Positions 22,801 through 32,224 of a stretch of 64,000 bases of DNA are shown here, piece by piece. Origin of the DNA: Caenorhabditis elegans. Taxonomy: Eukaryota; Nematoda; Chromadorea; Rhabditida; Rhabditidae. Made by a program: the position numbers and the translations under genes. The DNA is taken from contig NC_003281.10 of assembly GCF_000002985.6 (NCBI RefSeq), forward strand, positions 11,904,001 through 11,968,000. The letters are read 5' to 3'. Position 1 is the first letter of the stretch, and each line of letters begins with the position of its first letter. The notes under the pieces were generated by a model, which saw only the letters and a list, made by a program, of their open reading frames with translations, did not search any database and was not told the DNA's origin.

Positions 22801-25333
22801 TGCTACGACGTTCGCTTCCCAGAGCTGTCCTTGTGGAACCGTAAACGCGGCGCCCAACTGCTCTCATTTCCAAGTGCATTCACACTGAATACAGGTCTTG
22901 CTCACTGGGAAACTCTGCTTCGTGCCCGGGCAATCGAGAATCAGTGCTATGTGGTGGCGGCTGCTCAAACTGGGGCCCACAATCCGAAACGACAGTCTTA
23001 TGGGCATTCGATGGTTGTTGATCCGTGGGGCGCTGTTGTTGCACAGTGTTCCGAGAGAGTTGGTGCGGAATATTCTGAAAAACTTAAAACATTTTTTAAG
23101 TCTAAAATTTTTTAGAAAAGCCTAGAAAGTGCTAAATTTTCTAAAAGAAAATTGGAAAAAAAATTCTTAAAAAATTAGGAAAAAATCTAGAAAATTCTAA
23201 AAATTCTGGAAATTTGAAGAAATTCTAGAAATCTCTAGAATATTTAAAAATATATCTAAAAAATTCTAGAAAATTCAAAAAAAGTAAAAACCTTTTCAGG
23301 AATTAAAAAAAGGCTTTAAATTTCGAAAAATTTCTAGAATTTTCCTATAATTTTCTAAAATTCCGTTTTTTGTGCCATTGTTTTCAAATTTTTCAATGAT
23401 TTGTATTACAGAAACACTAAATTCTGAGAATGCGTATTGCACAACATATTTGACGCGCAAAATATCTCGTAGCGAAAACTACAGTAATTCTTTAAATGAC
23501 TACTGTAGCGCTTTTGTCGGTTTACGGGCTTCATTTTTGAAATGAATTTTCTCAATTTTCGCTTAATTAAGTACTCTAGCGATAAATCGATTCATTTAAA
23601 AAATTGAACCCGTAAATCGGCACAAGCACTACAGTAGTCATTTAAAGGATTACTGTAGTTTTCGCTTCGAGATATTTTGCGCGTCAAATATGTTGTGCAA
23701 TACGTATTCTCAGAATTTAGGGTTCCTGTAATATGTAGAAATCATTGAAAAATAAAAAAAAATCTAAAATTTTATGGTTATTTTGGAATTTTTTTTTGAA
23801 AGTTCTAGAATTGAACGTTCTTTTAAAAAAAAAATTTATTATAAAAATAATCTAGAAAGTTCTAGAAAATTTCAGAAAAATCTGACATATTTCAATTCTT
23901 TAATGCTAAAAAAATTTTTCAAAACTTTCTCAAAAACTCTGAAATTTTTTAGAAAATTCTAAAAAAGATTTGAAAACTAGAGAATTTTAGAACATTGAAA
24001 AAAAAATTTTTTTTTGAAAAGTTTGTGAAATTTTTTTAATTCTAAAACATCTAGAAAATTTTAAAAAAAATTGAATTTTCTTAGACATATCTAGTAAATT
24101 CTAAAAAAATTCTGAAAAAATCTAGATAATTCTAGAATTGAAAAAAAAATTCTAATCCCTTTTAGAAAATTCTAGAAAATTCAAGAAAGGTCGGACCTTT
24201 TTTTTTAATTCTAAAAAATCTAGAAAATTCAAAAAAATTTTGAATTTTCTTAGAAATCTCTGGTAAATTCTTTGAAAAATTCTAAAAAATTCTATATAAA
24301 TCAAAATTCTAGAATTAAAAAAATATATCTGGAAAATTCTAAAAAATTAGTAAATTCTAGAAAATTTAAGAAAAAAATTAGAAATTTTTTAGAAATGTCC
24401 GGAAAATTCTAAGAAATTCGAGAAGATTCTAGAATTAAAAAATAAATCTAAACAAATTTTAAACAAATTTAGAAAATTCTAGAAAATTTAAGAAAAGTCG
24501 GACCTTTTTTTGATTCTAAAAAATCTAGAAAACTCAAAAAAAAGTAGAAATTTCCAGAAAATTTTAAGAAATTCTAAAAATTCTTTAAAACATTAGACAA
24601 GCTTATTAATAGAAAAATTATCGATTTTTACTAAAATTAAACAAAAATCAATATTTTTCAGACATGTGCTTTGCTGAAATCGACTTGAGCTACGTGGACA
24701 CTCTTCGTGAAATGCAACCAGTATTCTCCCACAGACGCTCCGATCTCTACACACTTCACATAAATGAAAAATCTTCTGAAACTGGTGGCCTGAAATTCGC
24801 CCGATTCAATATTCCAGCTGATCATATTTTCTACAGTACTCCGCACTCATTTGTATTTGTCAACTTGAAACCAGTCACTGATGGACGTTAGTGTGAAATT
24901 ATTTATTTAAAAAAAAAATTAAAATTAAGCTAATTTCCCCCATTTTCAGACGTTCTTGTAAGCCCAAAACGAGTAGTCCCAAGATTGACCGACTTGACTG
25001 ATGCTGAGACTGCCGACTTGTTCATCGTCGCGAAAAAGGTTCAAGCAATGCTGGAGAAGCATCATAATGTGACGTCGACGACGATTTGTGTGCAAGATGG
25101 GAAGGATGCTGGGCAGACTGTTCCAGTACGGGCTTTTTTCCGCAGCATTTTACCAATTTAATTTTGAACATTTTCAGCACGTTCACATTCATATCCTTCC
25201 CCGCCGCGCCGGAGACTTTGGCGATAACGAAATCTACCAAAAACTTGCGTCACATGATAAGGAGCCCGAGCGAAAGCCACGATCCAATGAACAGATGGCA
25301 GAAGAAGCGGTGGTGTATAGAAATCTTATGTAG
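19890..25333 (+). CDS. nft-1: NitFhit fusion protein: nitrilase-like Nit domain plus Fhit HIT domain
   Basis: Eight exons join in phase to 440 residues: 19890-19937, 20995-21090, 21249-21404, 21451-21606, 22753-23062, 24662-24886, 24950-25125 and 25178-25333. The Nit half has the Glu-Lys-Cys triad: Glu in VFLPECFDF, Lys in EYNKLHLFD, Cys in LSICYDVRFPEL. The Fhit half begins near MCFAEIDLSY and carries the histidine triad in VPHVHIHILP, which cleaves diadenosine polyphosphates. Nit1 relatives remove deaminated glutathione. Worms and flies encode the two as one protein, vertebrates as two. Intron 3 ends at TTTAG rather than the nearby TTCAG; only the former keeps the frame. Introns 1 and 4 hold satellite, intron 5 a palindrome within phased A/T clusters. 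TTGTTATACAG precedes the ATG by 4 bases. Confidence 0.95.
19970..20580. mobile_element. Two GTCTCGACACG-family elements flanking satellite array 4 (nft-1 intron 1)
   Basis: GGGTCTCGACACGACAAATT (19974) and TTTAAAGGCGCA with CGTGGTGAGACC (20087-20140) form one foldback. TTTAAAGGCGCAC and CGTGTCGAGACCC (20516-20560) form the distal part of another, and the satellite sits between them. Confidence 0.65.
20145..20412. repeat. 35-bp GCCGG satellite, array 4 (nft-1 intron 1)
   Basis: Diverged short array with units such as GCCGCTTTTGAACATTTCCG and AAATTTCTGGCAAAT. Confidence 0.85.
20700..20915. mobile_element. Solo arm of the CGCGACGCGACACGCAACGCG element (nft-1 intron 1)
   Basis: Starts TTTCACGGGGTTCTGG and contains GCGACGCGACACGCAACGCG and GTAAATCTACCCCAGATATG. 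Nearly the same 215 bp occurs at 29140-29356, and a two-armed version at 52330-52680. Confidence 0.75.
21618..22735 (+). repeat. 35-bp GCCGG satellite, array 5 (nft-1 intron 4)
   Basis: About 32 copies of a 35-bp unit (CAATTCCGGCAATTTGCCG plus ATTTGCCAGAAATTTT) fill the intron from 12 bp after its donor to 17 bp before its acceptor. Variants alternate GCCGATT, GTCGATT, GGCCAATT and GTTAATT. None of the three forward frames of the common unit has a stop. Confidence 0.95.
23063..24661 (+). other. nft-1 intron 5 with phased A/T clusters
   Basis: Outside a central palindrome, the intron is built of short A and T runs joined by TCTAGAAAATTCTA-like steps at roughly 10-bp spacing. This looks like the periodic An/Tn clusters (PATCs) known from C. 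elegans introns of germline-expressed genes. Confidence 0.6.
23405..23737. mobile_element. Palindrome TTGACGCGCAAAATATCTCG in nft-1 intron 5
   Basis: ATTCTGAGAATGCGTATTGC at the left end faces GCAATACGTATTCTCAGAAT at the right. Inner AATGACTACTGTAGCGC faces the complement, centre near 23570. The same family is at 30555-31050 and 50640-50918, with partial copies at 45620-45730 and 53380-53430. Confidence 0.9.
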
Positions 25334-25888
25334 AAACAATTGTGTGATTATTATATTTATGAATAAATAGATTATTATTATAATATTTTGAAATACAAGT
25401 ACAGAGAAACGGGGAGAAAAGTGAAAAAAATCTACATGTTCGGAATGAATTACAAGCATATGAACCCGAAAGTGGTACTGCGATTTTGCGCTAAAAACTC
25501 GGAATTTTCATGGATTTTTCATCATAAAAATAAAAATCGATAAAAATCGACAGCAACGGAAATTTGAAATTACAGTGCTCATCACGTGGTGCCAGGCTGT
25601 CCCAACACGGTTTGATCTACAAAAAAATGCGGGAATTTTTTGCCCTTAAAAATGTGACGTCAACACGTTCTTAACCATGCGAAATCAGTTGAGAACTCTG
25701 CCGCATTTTTTGTAGATCTACGTAGATCAAGCCGAAATGAGTACTCATTTAAAGGCGCACCGCATTCAATGAAATATTTTGTTTCGTGTCGAGACCCGGT
25801 ACCGTTCTTTCGGCGCCAAAATCCCAAAATTTCGCATATAGGTAATATATTAAACAATTAATTAGAAAATGTGATATCTAGCGGTTAG
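25334..25888. other. Convergent intergenic region nft-1 / dolichol kinase with a GTCCCA...GATCTAC element
   Basis: Between 25595 and 25735 is a foldback element with GGCTGTCCCAACACGGTTTG, TACAAAAAAATGCGGG and TTTTTTGTAGATCTACG. Sister copies are at 32475-32640, 33585-33725, 34545-34865 and 44955-45290. A half GTCTCGACACG element follows at 25745-25810. Confidence 0.7.
25362..25367 (+). terminator. nft-1 poly(A) signal
   Basis: AATAAA 29 bp after the TAG stop in ATTTATGAATAAATAG. Confidence 0.75.
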
Positions 25889-28800
25889 TCATAGAATAAG
25901 ATAGGTGACGAGTGGAAGTATAAAATTATCCATTGAATTTATGAAAGCTTCAGCCAATGTGGCTACAAGAGATGCGATGATGATTGAAATTGTTGAAGAT
26001 GAATCTTTGATGAAAAGATTTGTGGTTAGAAGGAATACCAGCATTGAGAAGAGCATTGCGATGGATCCTTCCAGCGATTTTTTACTTCTGAAATTTTTTT
26101 TTAAATTAAATTTTTTTAAAATGAAGTAATAGCGAAATTTGGATTTAAAATACTAATCAGGGGGTGGAAAATTGCCGGTTTGCGGATTTGCCGGAAATTT
26201 TCAAATCCGGCAACTTGTCGATTTGTCGGAAATTTTAGTTTTCGGAAAATTGCCGGTTTGCCGATTTGCTGGAAATGTTCAATTCCGGTAAATTGTCACT
26301 TTGCAGTGAATTTTCAATTCCGGCAACGGAAATTTTCATTTTCGACAAATTGCCGGTTTGCCGATCTGCCAGAAATTTTCATTTCCAGAAATTTGCCAAT
26401 TTTTCAGAAGTTTTCAATTCCGGCAAACTTGTCGATTTGCCGGAAATTTTTATTTTCGGCAAATTGCCCATTTGCCGGAATTGTTCAATTGTTCAATGTT
26501 CAAAAAAAAATTTTGTCGACAAACTGCCGATTTGCCGGAAATTTTCGTTTTTTATCTTGATTTTCAATTTTTTTTGTTGTTGTTGCGAGTTTCAAATTTA
26601 TGATTTACGCGATTTTTGCCCAAAAATACGGTCTCACCACGACAATTTTTGCTGTTTTTTTTGTAATGCGCCTTTAAAGAGTACTGTAATTTCAAACATT
26701 CGTTTCTCCGGAACTTTAATTGATTTTTCGAAAAAACTGTTTTTTAACAAAAAAAAATTAAATAAAAAAATTGATTTTTAAAGGCGCACATCCTTTTATA
26801 TTTAGCAGAAAATTTTCGTGTCGAGACCCTTTTTCAGAGAAAATCGAATTTTTTTATTGAAGCATCGAAAAACTGTAAAAAATCTCGAAAAATGTACGAA
26901 AAAAGGCGGGAATTTATTTTGTTGAAAAATTGGCATTTTTCCAAAAAGTCAAAAATTTTCGATTTTTCGATTTTCGAAACGAATCAAAAATCGGCCTGCT
27001 TACCCCTTCCACTTGGTAACTCCAAATTTCGAGCCAACAATCGCCGCCATCGAATCCCCAACCCCTACTGCAGCTACCCCAGCAAAAATCGCAAGTGTCG
27101 GCTGAAAGCTTCCAACATCCCAGCAGGACACCATCAATGGAAGAAAGATCCCAACCAAGAGATAGATCGGAGTGAGCAGTAGCTCCGAGTCCTGAGCATC
27201 TTTAAAAATCAACAAATGCTCATTGAGCACACCACCCCATGGTGGGACATTCAAATAGCGGAGCAACTCGACGAGCGTGAAAATGCACAACCAGAGCCAT
27301 GCGCAGAGCCACGAGAATAGAGGATCCAGGAGAATTCCAGAGATGTAGATGAGGGAGACGGTTAGATGGAAGAATTTTCTGAAAATTTGCGAACGTTTAT
27401 AAATTTACATGCCCATCATGCCTATCATGCCTACCGTACCTACCATGCCCACCACACCTAACATGCCTACCATGCCTACGAAAATGTGACCGAATTTTAG
27501 AATAATTGCAACTTTTTCAACATCATTAACGAGCAAAAAATTAGCACAAAACAATAGGTAGGTATGGTAGGTATGGTAGGTATGGTAGGTATGGTAGGCA
27601 TGGTAGGTACGGTAGGTAAGTAGTATAGAAGGTATTATAGGTATTATAGGTATAGTAGGTATTATAGGTATGGTAGGCATGGTAGGTACGGTAGGTAAGT
27701 AGGTATAGAAGGTATAGAAGGTATTATAGGTATTATAGGTATTATAGGTATAGTAGGTATTATAGGTATTATAGGTATAGTAGGTATTGTAGGTATTATA
27801 GGTATGGTAGGTAATATAGGTATTATAGGTATTATAGGTATAGTAGGTATTGTAGGTATTATAGGTATGGTAGGTATGGTAGGTATAGTAGGCATTATAG
27901 GTATTATAGGTATTATAGGTATGGTAGGTATGGTAGGCATGGTAGGTATAATAGGTATTATAGGTATCATAGGTATTATAGGTATTATAGGTGTTATAGG
28001 TATGGTAGGTATTATAGGTATGGTGGGTATTATAGATATTCTAGGTATGGTAGGTATGGTAGGTATTCTAGGTATGGTAGGTATGGTAGGTATGGTAGGT
28101 GTGGTAGGTATGGTAGGTATGGTAGGTATGGTAGGTATGGTAGGTACGGTAGGCATGGTAGGTATAGTAGGCATTATAGGTATTATAGGTATTATAGGCA
28201 TGGTAGGTATAATAGGTATTATAGGTATCATAGGTATTATAGGTATGGTAGGTATGGTAGGTATAGTAGGTATGGTAGGTATGGTAGGTATAGTAGGCAT
28301 GGTAGGTATTATAGGCATGGTAGGCATGGTATGCCGGAGACATTCTCGTTGGAGCGCGCCGTGTCATGTCGATTTACGAGAGTTTTCAATTTTAGTTTTT
28401 CCCGGTTTTTTTTCTGAAAACTTGCTTTTTCGTACGAATTTGAACATGTTATTATCCTAAAAATCGAGAAATTTCCTATTTTCAGTGAAAATTGCGAGAA
28501 ATTTCGCGAGTTTTATGGCAATAAAATGGTCAATTGGCACGAAAACTCAAATTTTTAAGAAAACCCGAAAAAAAATGAAATCGAAAAATCTCGTAAATCC
28601 ACATGACACAGCGCGCTCCATTGAGTGTCTCCGGCGCGATTTCAAGCTGAAATATAAAATCAGGGGGTTTTTTTCTAATTTTTCACATAGAAATTCGGAA
28701 TCAGGGGTAAATTTGGAGTTAATAAAAAAAATTAATTTCCAAAAAAAATCCCCAACCTATGCACAGTACTACTTCTTCCAATCGATGAAACGTAGGCACA

Positions 28801-29638
28801 AAAAATCACTGAAATCGCGACATTTGCCAGCCAAAATGCCACCATATACACTCTGAAAATTATCGTTTTTTTTCAGAAAAACTTATTTTAAAAACCTATT
28901 CCAAGAGTCTTGTGGACCAATTACCATCCGGAATAATAGCTCAAAAGTCTCCGGAATCGATCGATTTACGAGACTTGAAAACGCGAAAATTGCAATGGAA
29001 ATGACGACGGCGAATACTGCATTGATGATTATTGGGGAGCTGGAGATGAATTTTCTTATTATGCAGACGTGAAATTGTGCGATTTTCGCGGCGCCAAAAA
29101 TACGGTATCGGGTCTCGACACGAAAAGTTTTTTTTTAAATTTTCACGGGGGGTTCTGGCCTTCCTCATTGAATTTATCGCGCTCCATTGACAATCGCCTG
29201 CAGGACTCCATACGAACAAATAAATATAGTTTTAAAATTAAAATCGAGCCGCGACGCGACACGCAACGCGCCGTAAACCTACCCCAGATATGGCCGAGCC
29301 AAAATGGCCTAGTTCGGCAAAAACTTTTCCATTTCAATTTATGAGGGAAGCCAGAGTACTGTAATTTCAGTTATTGGAATTTTTATCGATTTTTCGCCTA
29401 TAAAACAACAATGAAAGATCAGAAGCTACAGTACTCTTTAAAGGCGCACGCCCTTTCGCATCTAACAAAAATTTGTAAATCGTGTCGAGACCGGGAATAC
29501 CGTATTTTTGGCGCGAAAATTGCAAAATTCCGGTAATAATTGTTAAACTTACTGTCTGAGAATCCACGACGCTGCGACAATAACCAAAGTGGCGACCGTA
29601 GCCACCACGACAAGACTACCGTACTCATCGCCGAGCAT
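25889..29638 (-). CDS. dolk-1: Dolichol kinase (DOLK / Sec59 family)
   Basis: Exons 29638-29553, 29054-28896, 28852-28757, 27378-27004 and 26087-25889 join in phase to 304 residues. The protein is almost wholly transmembrane. The conserved C-terminal CTP-binding core is complete: STVHRKFFHL, KDAQDSELLLTPIYLLVG, VGVGDSMAAIVGS, and KWKGSKKSLEGSIAML across the last splice. Dolichol kinase makes dolichyl phosphate from dolichol and CTP in the ER membrane, the lipid carrier for N-glycosylation. It is shorter than human (538) or yeast (519) proteins, lacking much of the poorly conserved N-terminal membrane region. CACTTTAG precedes the proposed ATG, so upstream exons cannot be excluded. The exon 2 acceptor (CATAATAAG) is weak but the only one that fits the phase. 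The symbol is from memory. Confidence 0.85.
26165..26545. repeat. 35-bp GCCGG satellite, array 6 (dolichol kinase intron 4)
   Basis: Diverged units containing GCCGGAAATTTTC and CAATTCCGGCAA, antisense to the host gene. Confidence 0.85.
26615..26835. mobile_element. GTCTCGACACG-family palindrome, dolichol kinase intron 4
   Basis: AATACGGTCTCACCACGACA and GCGCCTTTAAAGAGTACTGT on the left face TTTTTAAAGGCGCACATCC and TTTCGTGTCGAGACCC on the right. Confidence 0.8.
27405..28332. repeat. 9-bp minisatellite GGTAGGTAT, with an inverted block, dolichol kinase intron 3
   Basis: About 780 bp (27553-28332) of 9-bp units GGTATGGTA / GGTATTATA. A separate 75-bp block (27408-27482) is in the opposite orientation (CATGCCTACC), with 70 bp of unique DNA between. 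Because 9 is a multiple of three, several frames are open on both strands; these are not proteins. Confidence 0.95.
28333..28640. mobile_element. Palindrome GGAGACATTCTCGTTGGAGCG in dolichol kinase intron 3
   Basis: Left arm GCGCGCCGTGTCATGTCGAT, then TTTACGAGAG; right arm CTCGTAAATCCACATGACAC, then AGCGCGCTCCATTGAG. Half copies occur at 2280-2325 (AATCTCGTAAATCGACACAA) and 59845-59900. The right end is followed by an AAGCTGAAATATAAAATC sequence also found at 8820. Confidence 0.8.
29078..29525. mobile_element. GTCTCGACACG palindrome interrupted by a 215-bp CGCGACGCG element
   Basis: Outer arms GGCGCCAAAAATACGGTATC and GGGTCTCGACACG (left) and CGTGTCGAGACC with ATACCGTATTTTTGGCGCG (right) match. 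Between them, 29140-29356 is the CACGGGG...GGGAAGCCAG sequence seen at 20700-20915. This is a nested insertion in dolichol kinase intron 1. Confidence 0.8.
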
Positions 29639-29674
29639 TCTAAAGTGAGCCGGTTAATTCGTGAATTTTGCAAC

Positions 29675-29895
29675 AAAAAAATCAGCGCCGCACGGAAAAG
29701 AGGCGGAGCCTAATTTCGCAACCATGCGGCACGGTTTTTCCTCTTTTTTTTAATTGATTTTATTTTGTAAAAAAAATATTGGCCAAAATCTTACAAGAAA
29801 ATCGGAATTTTATTTGACAAATCAATTTTGAAAAAAACCGCGCTGCAGGCTTGCAAAATTACGCTCCGCCTCTTTTTCTGTGCGGCGCTAATTTT
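29675..29895. mobile_element. GCACAGAAAAAGAGGCGGAG-family palindrome upstream of dolichol kinase
   Basis: AGCGCCGCACGGAAAAGAGG and CATGCGGCACGG on the left face CTCTTTTTCTGTGCGGCGCT on the right. It starts only ~40 bp upstream of the proposed start codon. Confidence 0.85.
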
Positions 29896-30224
29896 TTCGC
29901 AAAATTCTGGAAAAACTGAAAAATAAATAAACCATATATATTTTCGATGAGAATCATCTACATTTCGTGTGTGTAGATTCTAAAATTAATTTTTTTTCAA
30001 AATTTTTTATTAAATTAAATTAAATACAGATGATAAGTAGGAATAAAGTCATTTTAAAATGAAAGCTGTTCGTGAAAACTGAAAATTTTAACAATTTCAG
30101 CTGAAAGAAAAAAAAATTAAGAAAAAAAAAGTGTGTTCATGGAGAGGGTCGTGTTGTTCTGCGGATTAGGGTGTTGGTGTCTGGAAATTTTTTTTGATTA
30201 AATTCGATTTAAAAAATGCCAAGA

Positions 30225-30440
30225 AAAGGGCGGAGCTTATTATCGATTTTTCCGCACAGAAAAAGAGGCGGGACCTGGTTTTGCAGACCTGCGGCACGCG
30301 CCGGCCGTCGTGTAAAACATGCGCCGCAGGTTTGCAAAACCAGGCTCCGCCTATTTTTCTGTGCGACGCTGCAGAATATGATCGTTCTGCCACTCTAAAT
30401 TACACGTGCCAGGATAAATCGATAATAGGCTCCGCCTCTT
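30225..30440. mobile_element. Palindrome of the same family with a GC-rich centre
   Basis: GCACAGAAAAAGAGGCGGGA and TTTTGCAGACCTGCGGC face GCCGCAGGTTTGCAAAAC and CTCCGCCTATTTTTCTGTGC. The centre is GCGCCGGCCGTCG near 30302. Outer arms AAGGGCGGAGCTTATTATCG and CGATAATAGGCTCCGCC continue the pairing. Confidence 0.85.
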
Positions 30441-30498
30441 TCTTGGTTGTTTTGTAAAATTGTAATTGTATTCCACGTAATAATAAGATGACGTGGCA

Positions 30499-30522
30499 TG
30501 ATATATATATATATATATATAT
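30499..30522. repeat. (AT)n microsatellite
   Basis: About twelve uninterrupted AT dinucleotides, preceded by GTGGCATG. Confidence 0.95.
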
Positions 30523-30554
30523 TCTGAATCTCTGCAAAAATTTATTCAAAGCGC

Positions 30555-31050
30555 AATGCCCCTGAGAAATCATATTTGACGCGCGCAAAATATCTCGTAG
30601 CGAAAACTACAGTAACCCTTTAAATGACTACTGTAGCGGTTGTGTCGATTTACGGGCTCATTTTTGAGGCCCCACCAAAACAGAATGCAGCTCAAAACAG
30701 GATTTACCAAAACAGGATTCACATAAACAGGGTGCAGTGGGCGGAGCGAATTCGCAACCAGCGCACGCTTATTTCGTAAGCCTCGCACGTGTGTTCTCTT
30801 GAAAAAATGCAACAATATCAAGGAAAAAACGTGCGCGAGGCTTGCGAATTCGCTCCGCCCACTGCATCCTGTTTATGTGAATCCTGTTTTGGTAAATCCT
30901 GTTTTGAGGTGCATTCTGTTTTGGTGGGGCCTCAAAATTAAGCCCGTAAATCAACACGAGCGCTACATTAATCTTATTTAAAGAATTACGGTAGTTTTCG
31001 CTACGAGATATTTTGCGCGTCAAAAATATGCTGTTTTCTCAGAATTTTGT
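30555..31050. mobile_element. Composite palindrome TTGACGCGC...CAAAATATCTCGTAGCG
   Basis: Outer arms belong to the 23405 family. An inner palindrome runs from GAGGCCCCACCAAAACAGAA and GGGTGCAGTGGGCGGAGCGA to TCGCTCCGCCCACTGCATCC and TTCTGTTTTGGTGGGGCCTC, centre near 30800. The two layers suggest one foldback inside another. Confidence 0.88.
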
Positions 31051-32224
31051 GTTCCCATAATATCGTAAAGTCAAACTAATCAAATCTTCGTCAGTCACCC
31101 ATACGTAGCACCTTGACAACCAATACACCTTCCAATTATATGACTAATCCCTCTCTCTCTCTCTCTCTCTCTCTCAGAAAAGCTTCAAACTCGGAGGGAG
31201 CCGGCGAGCACGTTGGTGATTAGAAGCTAAAACGGAGAGCATGTGTGTGTGTGTGTGTGTGCGAGCACACGCGCTTTCCTTTGCTCGAGCCCTTGCTGCT
31301 GCTCCCCACTAATTAGAGCTCAAAAGGGTGGGGTTGGGTTCTCGGCAGACAGAGACAGACAGACTCTGTCATTATTATTACATAGTAGTGTGCGTTTTGA
31401 AGAGTATTGAAAATCTCAAAGAAAGTCTTCTGACCAATCAGCGATTAGGCTACGCCCACCTTGTCTGATTGGTTGAAAAGTGGGCGGAGCAAGTTGGTGA
31501 TTGGTAGCTTGTAGTTCTCGTTTTGGAGGGAATTCAAATAGGAGGATCGGCCAAAAATCGAGTTTTCAAATTTTTTTTTCAGACTTCCCTGGTGCGGGCA
31601 AACGTGCTCCACCGAAAAACTAGGCTCCGCCACTTTAATGGCTCGGCGTTTTTTTTTTTAAGGTCATCATCATATCGTTTGCAGGAGGATTACCACACAT
31701 CACAAAGTCGTAAACTCTTCGCGTCCTCCACCATCGCCACATGTCTCCGATTACAAAGTTTTTTGGCGGGGCTCTCCGGAGCAACTGTTCGCGGGGGGGT
31801 TTGAGTCACTTGTCAAGACTCTACGAGGGGGTCAACAACTGTGACAACGTGATTGACAAGCCGGGAATTTCTTTTTTGCTTTAAAAAGCTTCCTTTATTC
31901 ACTGCAGTGGGTTATTCTCATGTTTGCCAGAAAAATGCGACCCTAGTGGGCTCACGGAGCACAGCAGCCATCTAGGGGGCCAGCGGCGGCGGTTGCCCCA
32001 ACAACGAGCCTTTTCGTTGCCATAAATATCTGATGATAACACACCAACACCCCGCCTGCTGCGTCTCTTCATCTCGTACACTGTATCGCCAATGTTTCTC
32101 CCATTTCCTGCTTCGTGTCGCTTTTTTCGTCTTCGTCGTGTCTGCTGCTTTGCCCCGCCGCCAGCTTCTTCCGTTTCCGTCAAGAGAGCTTGGAAGGCCG
32201 GGGGCTGGAGAGGACTGAAATGCA
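31051..32224. other. Gene-poor interval with microsatellites; possible 3' exons of the coiled-coil gene
   Basis: Holds (CT)n at 31149-31178, (GT)n at 31241-31262 and (GT)n at 32236-32252 just beyond. A foldback at 31430-31500 has GACCAATCAGCGATTAGGCT facing AGCAAGTTGGTGATTGGT. A minus-strand open frame at 31899-32212, behind the acceptor GCATTTCAG, is charged and could be coding; I could not fix its phase. Confidence 0.4.

Noticed and set aside
27662..28460. Ile/Pro/Thr- and Gly/Ile/Met-rich frames
   Set aside because: Translation of the 9-bp minisatellite; 9 is a multiple of three, so frames stay open.
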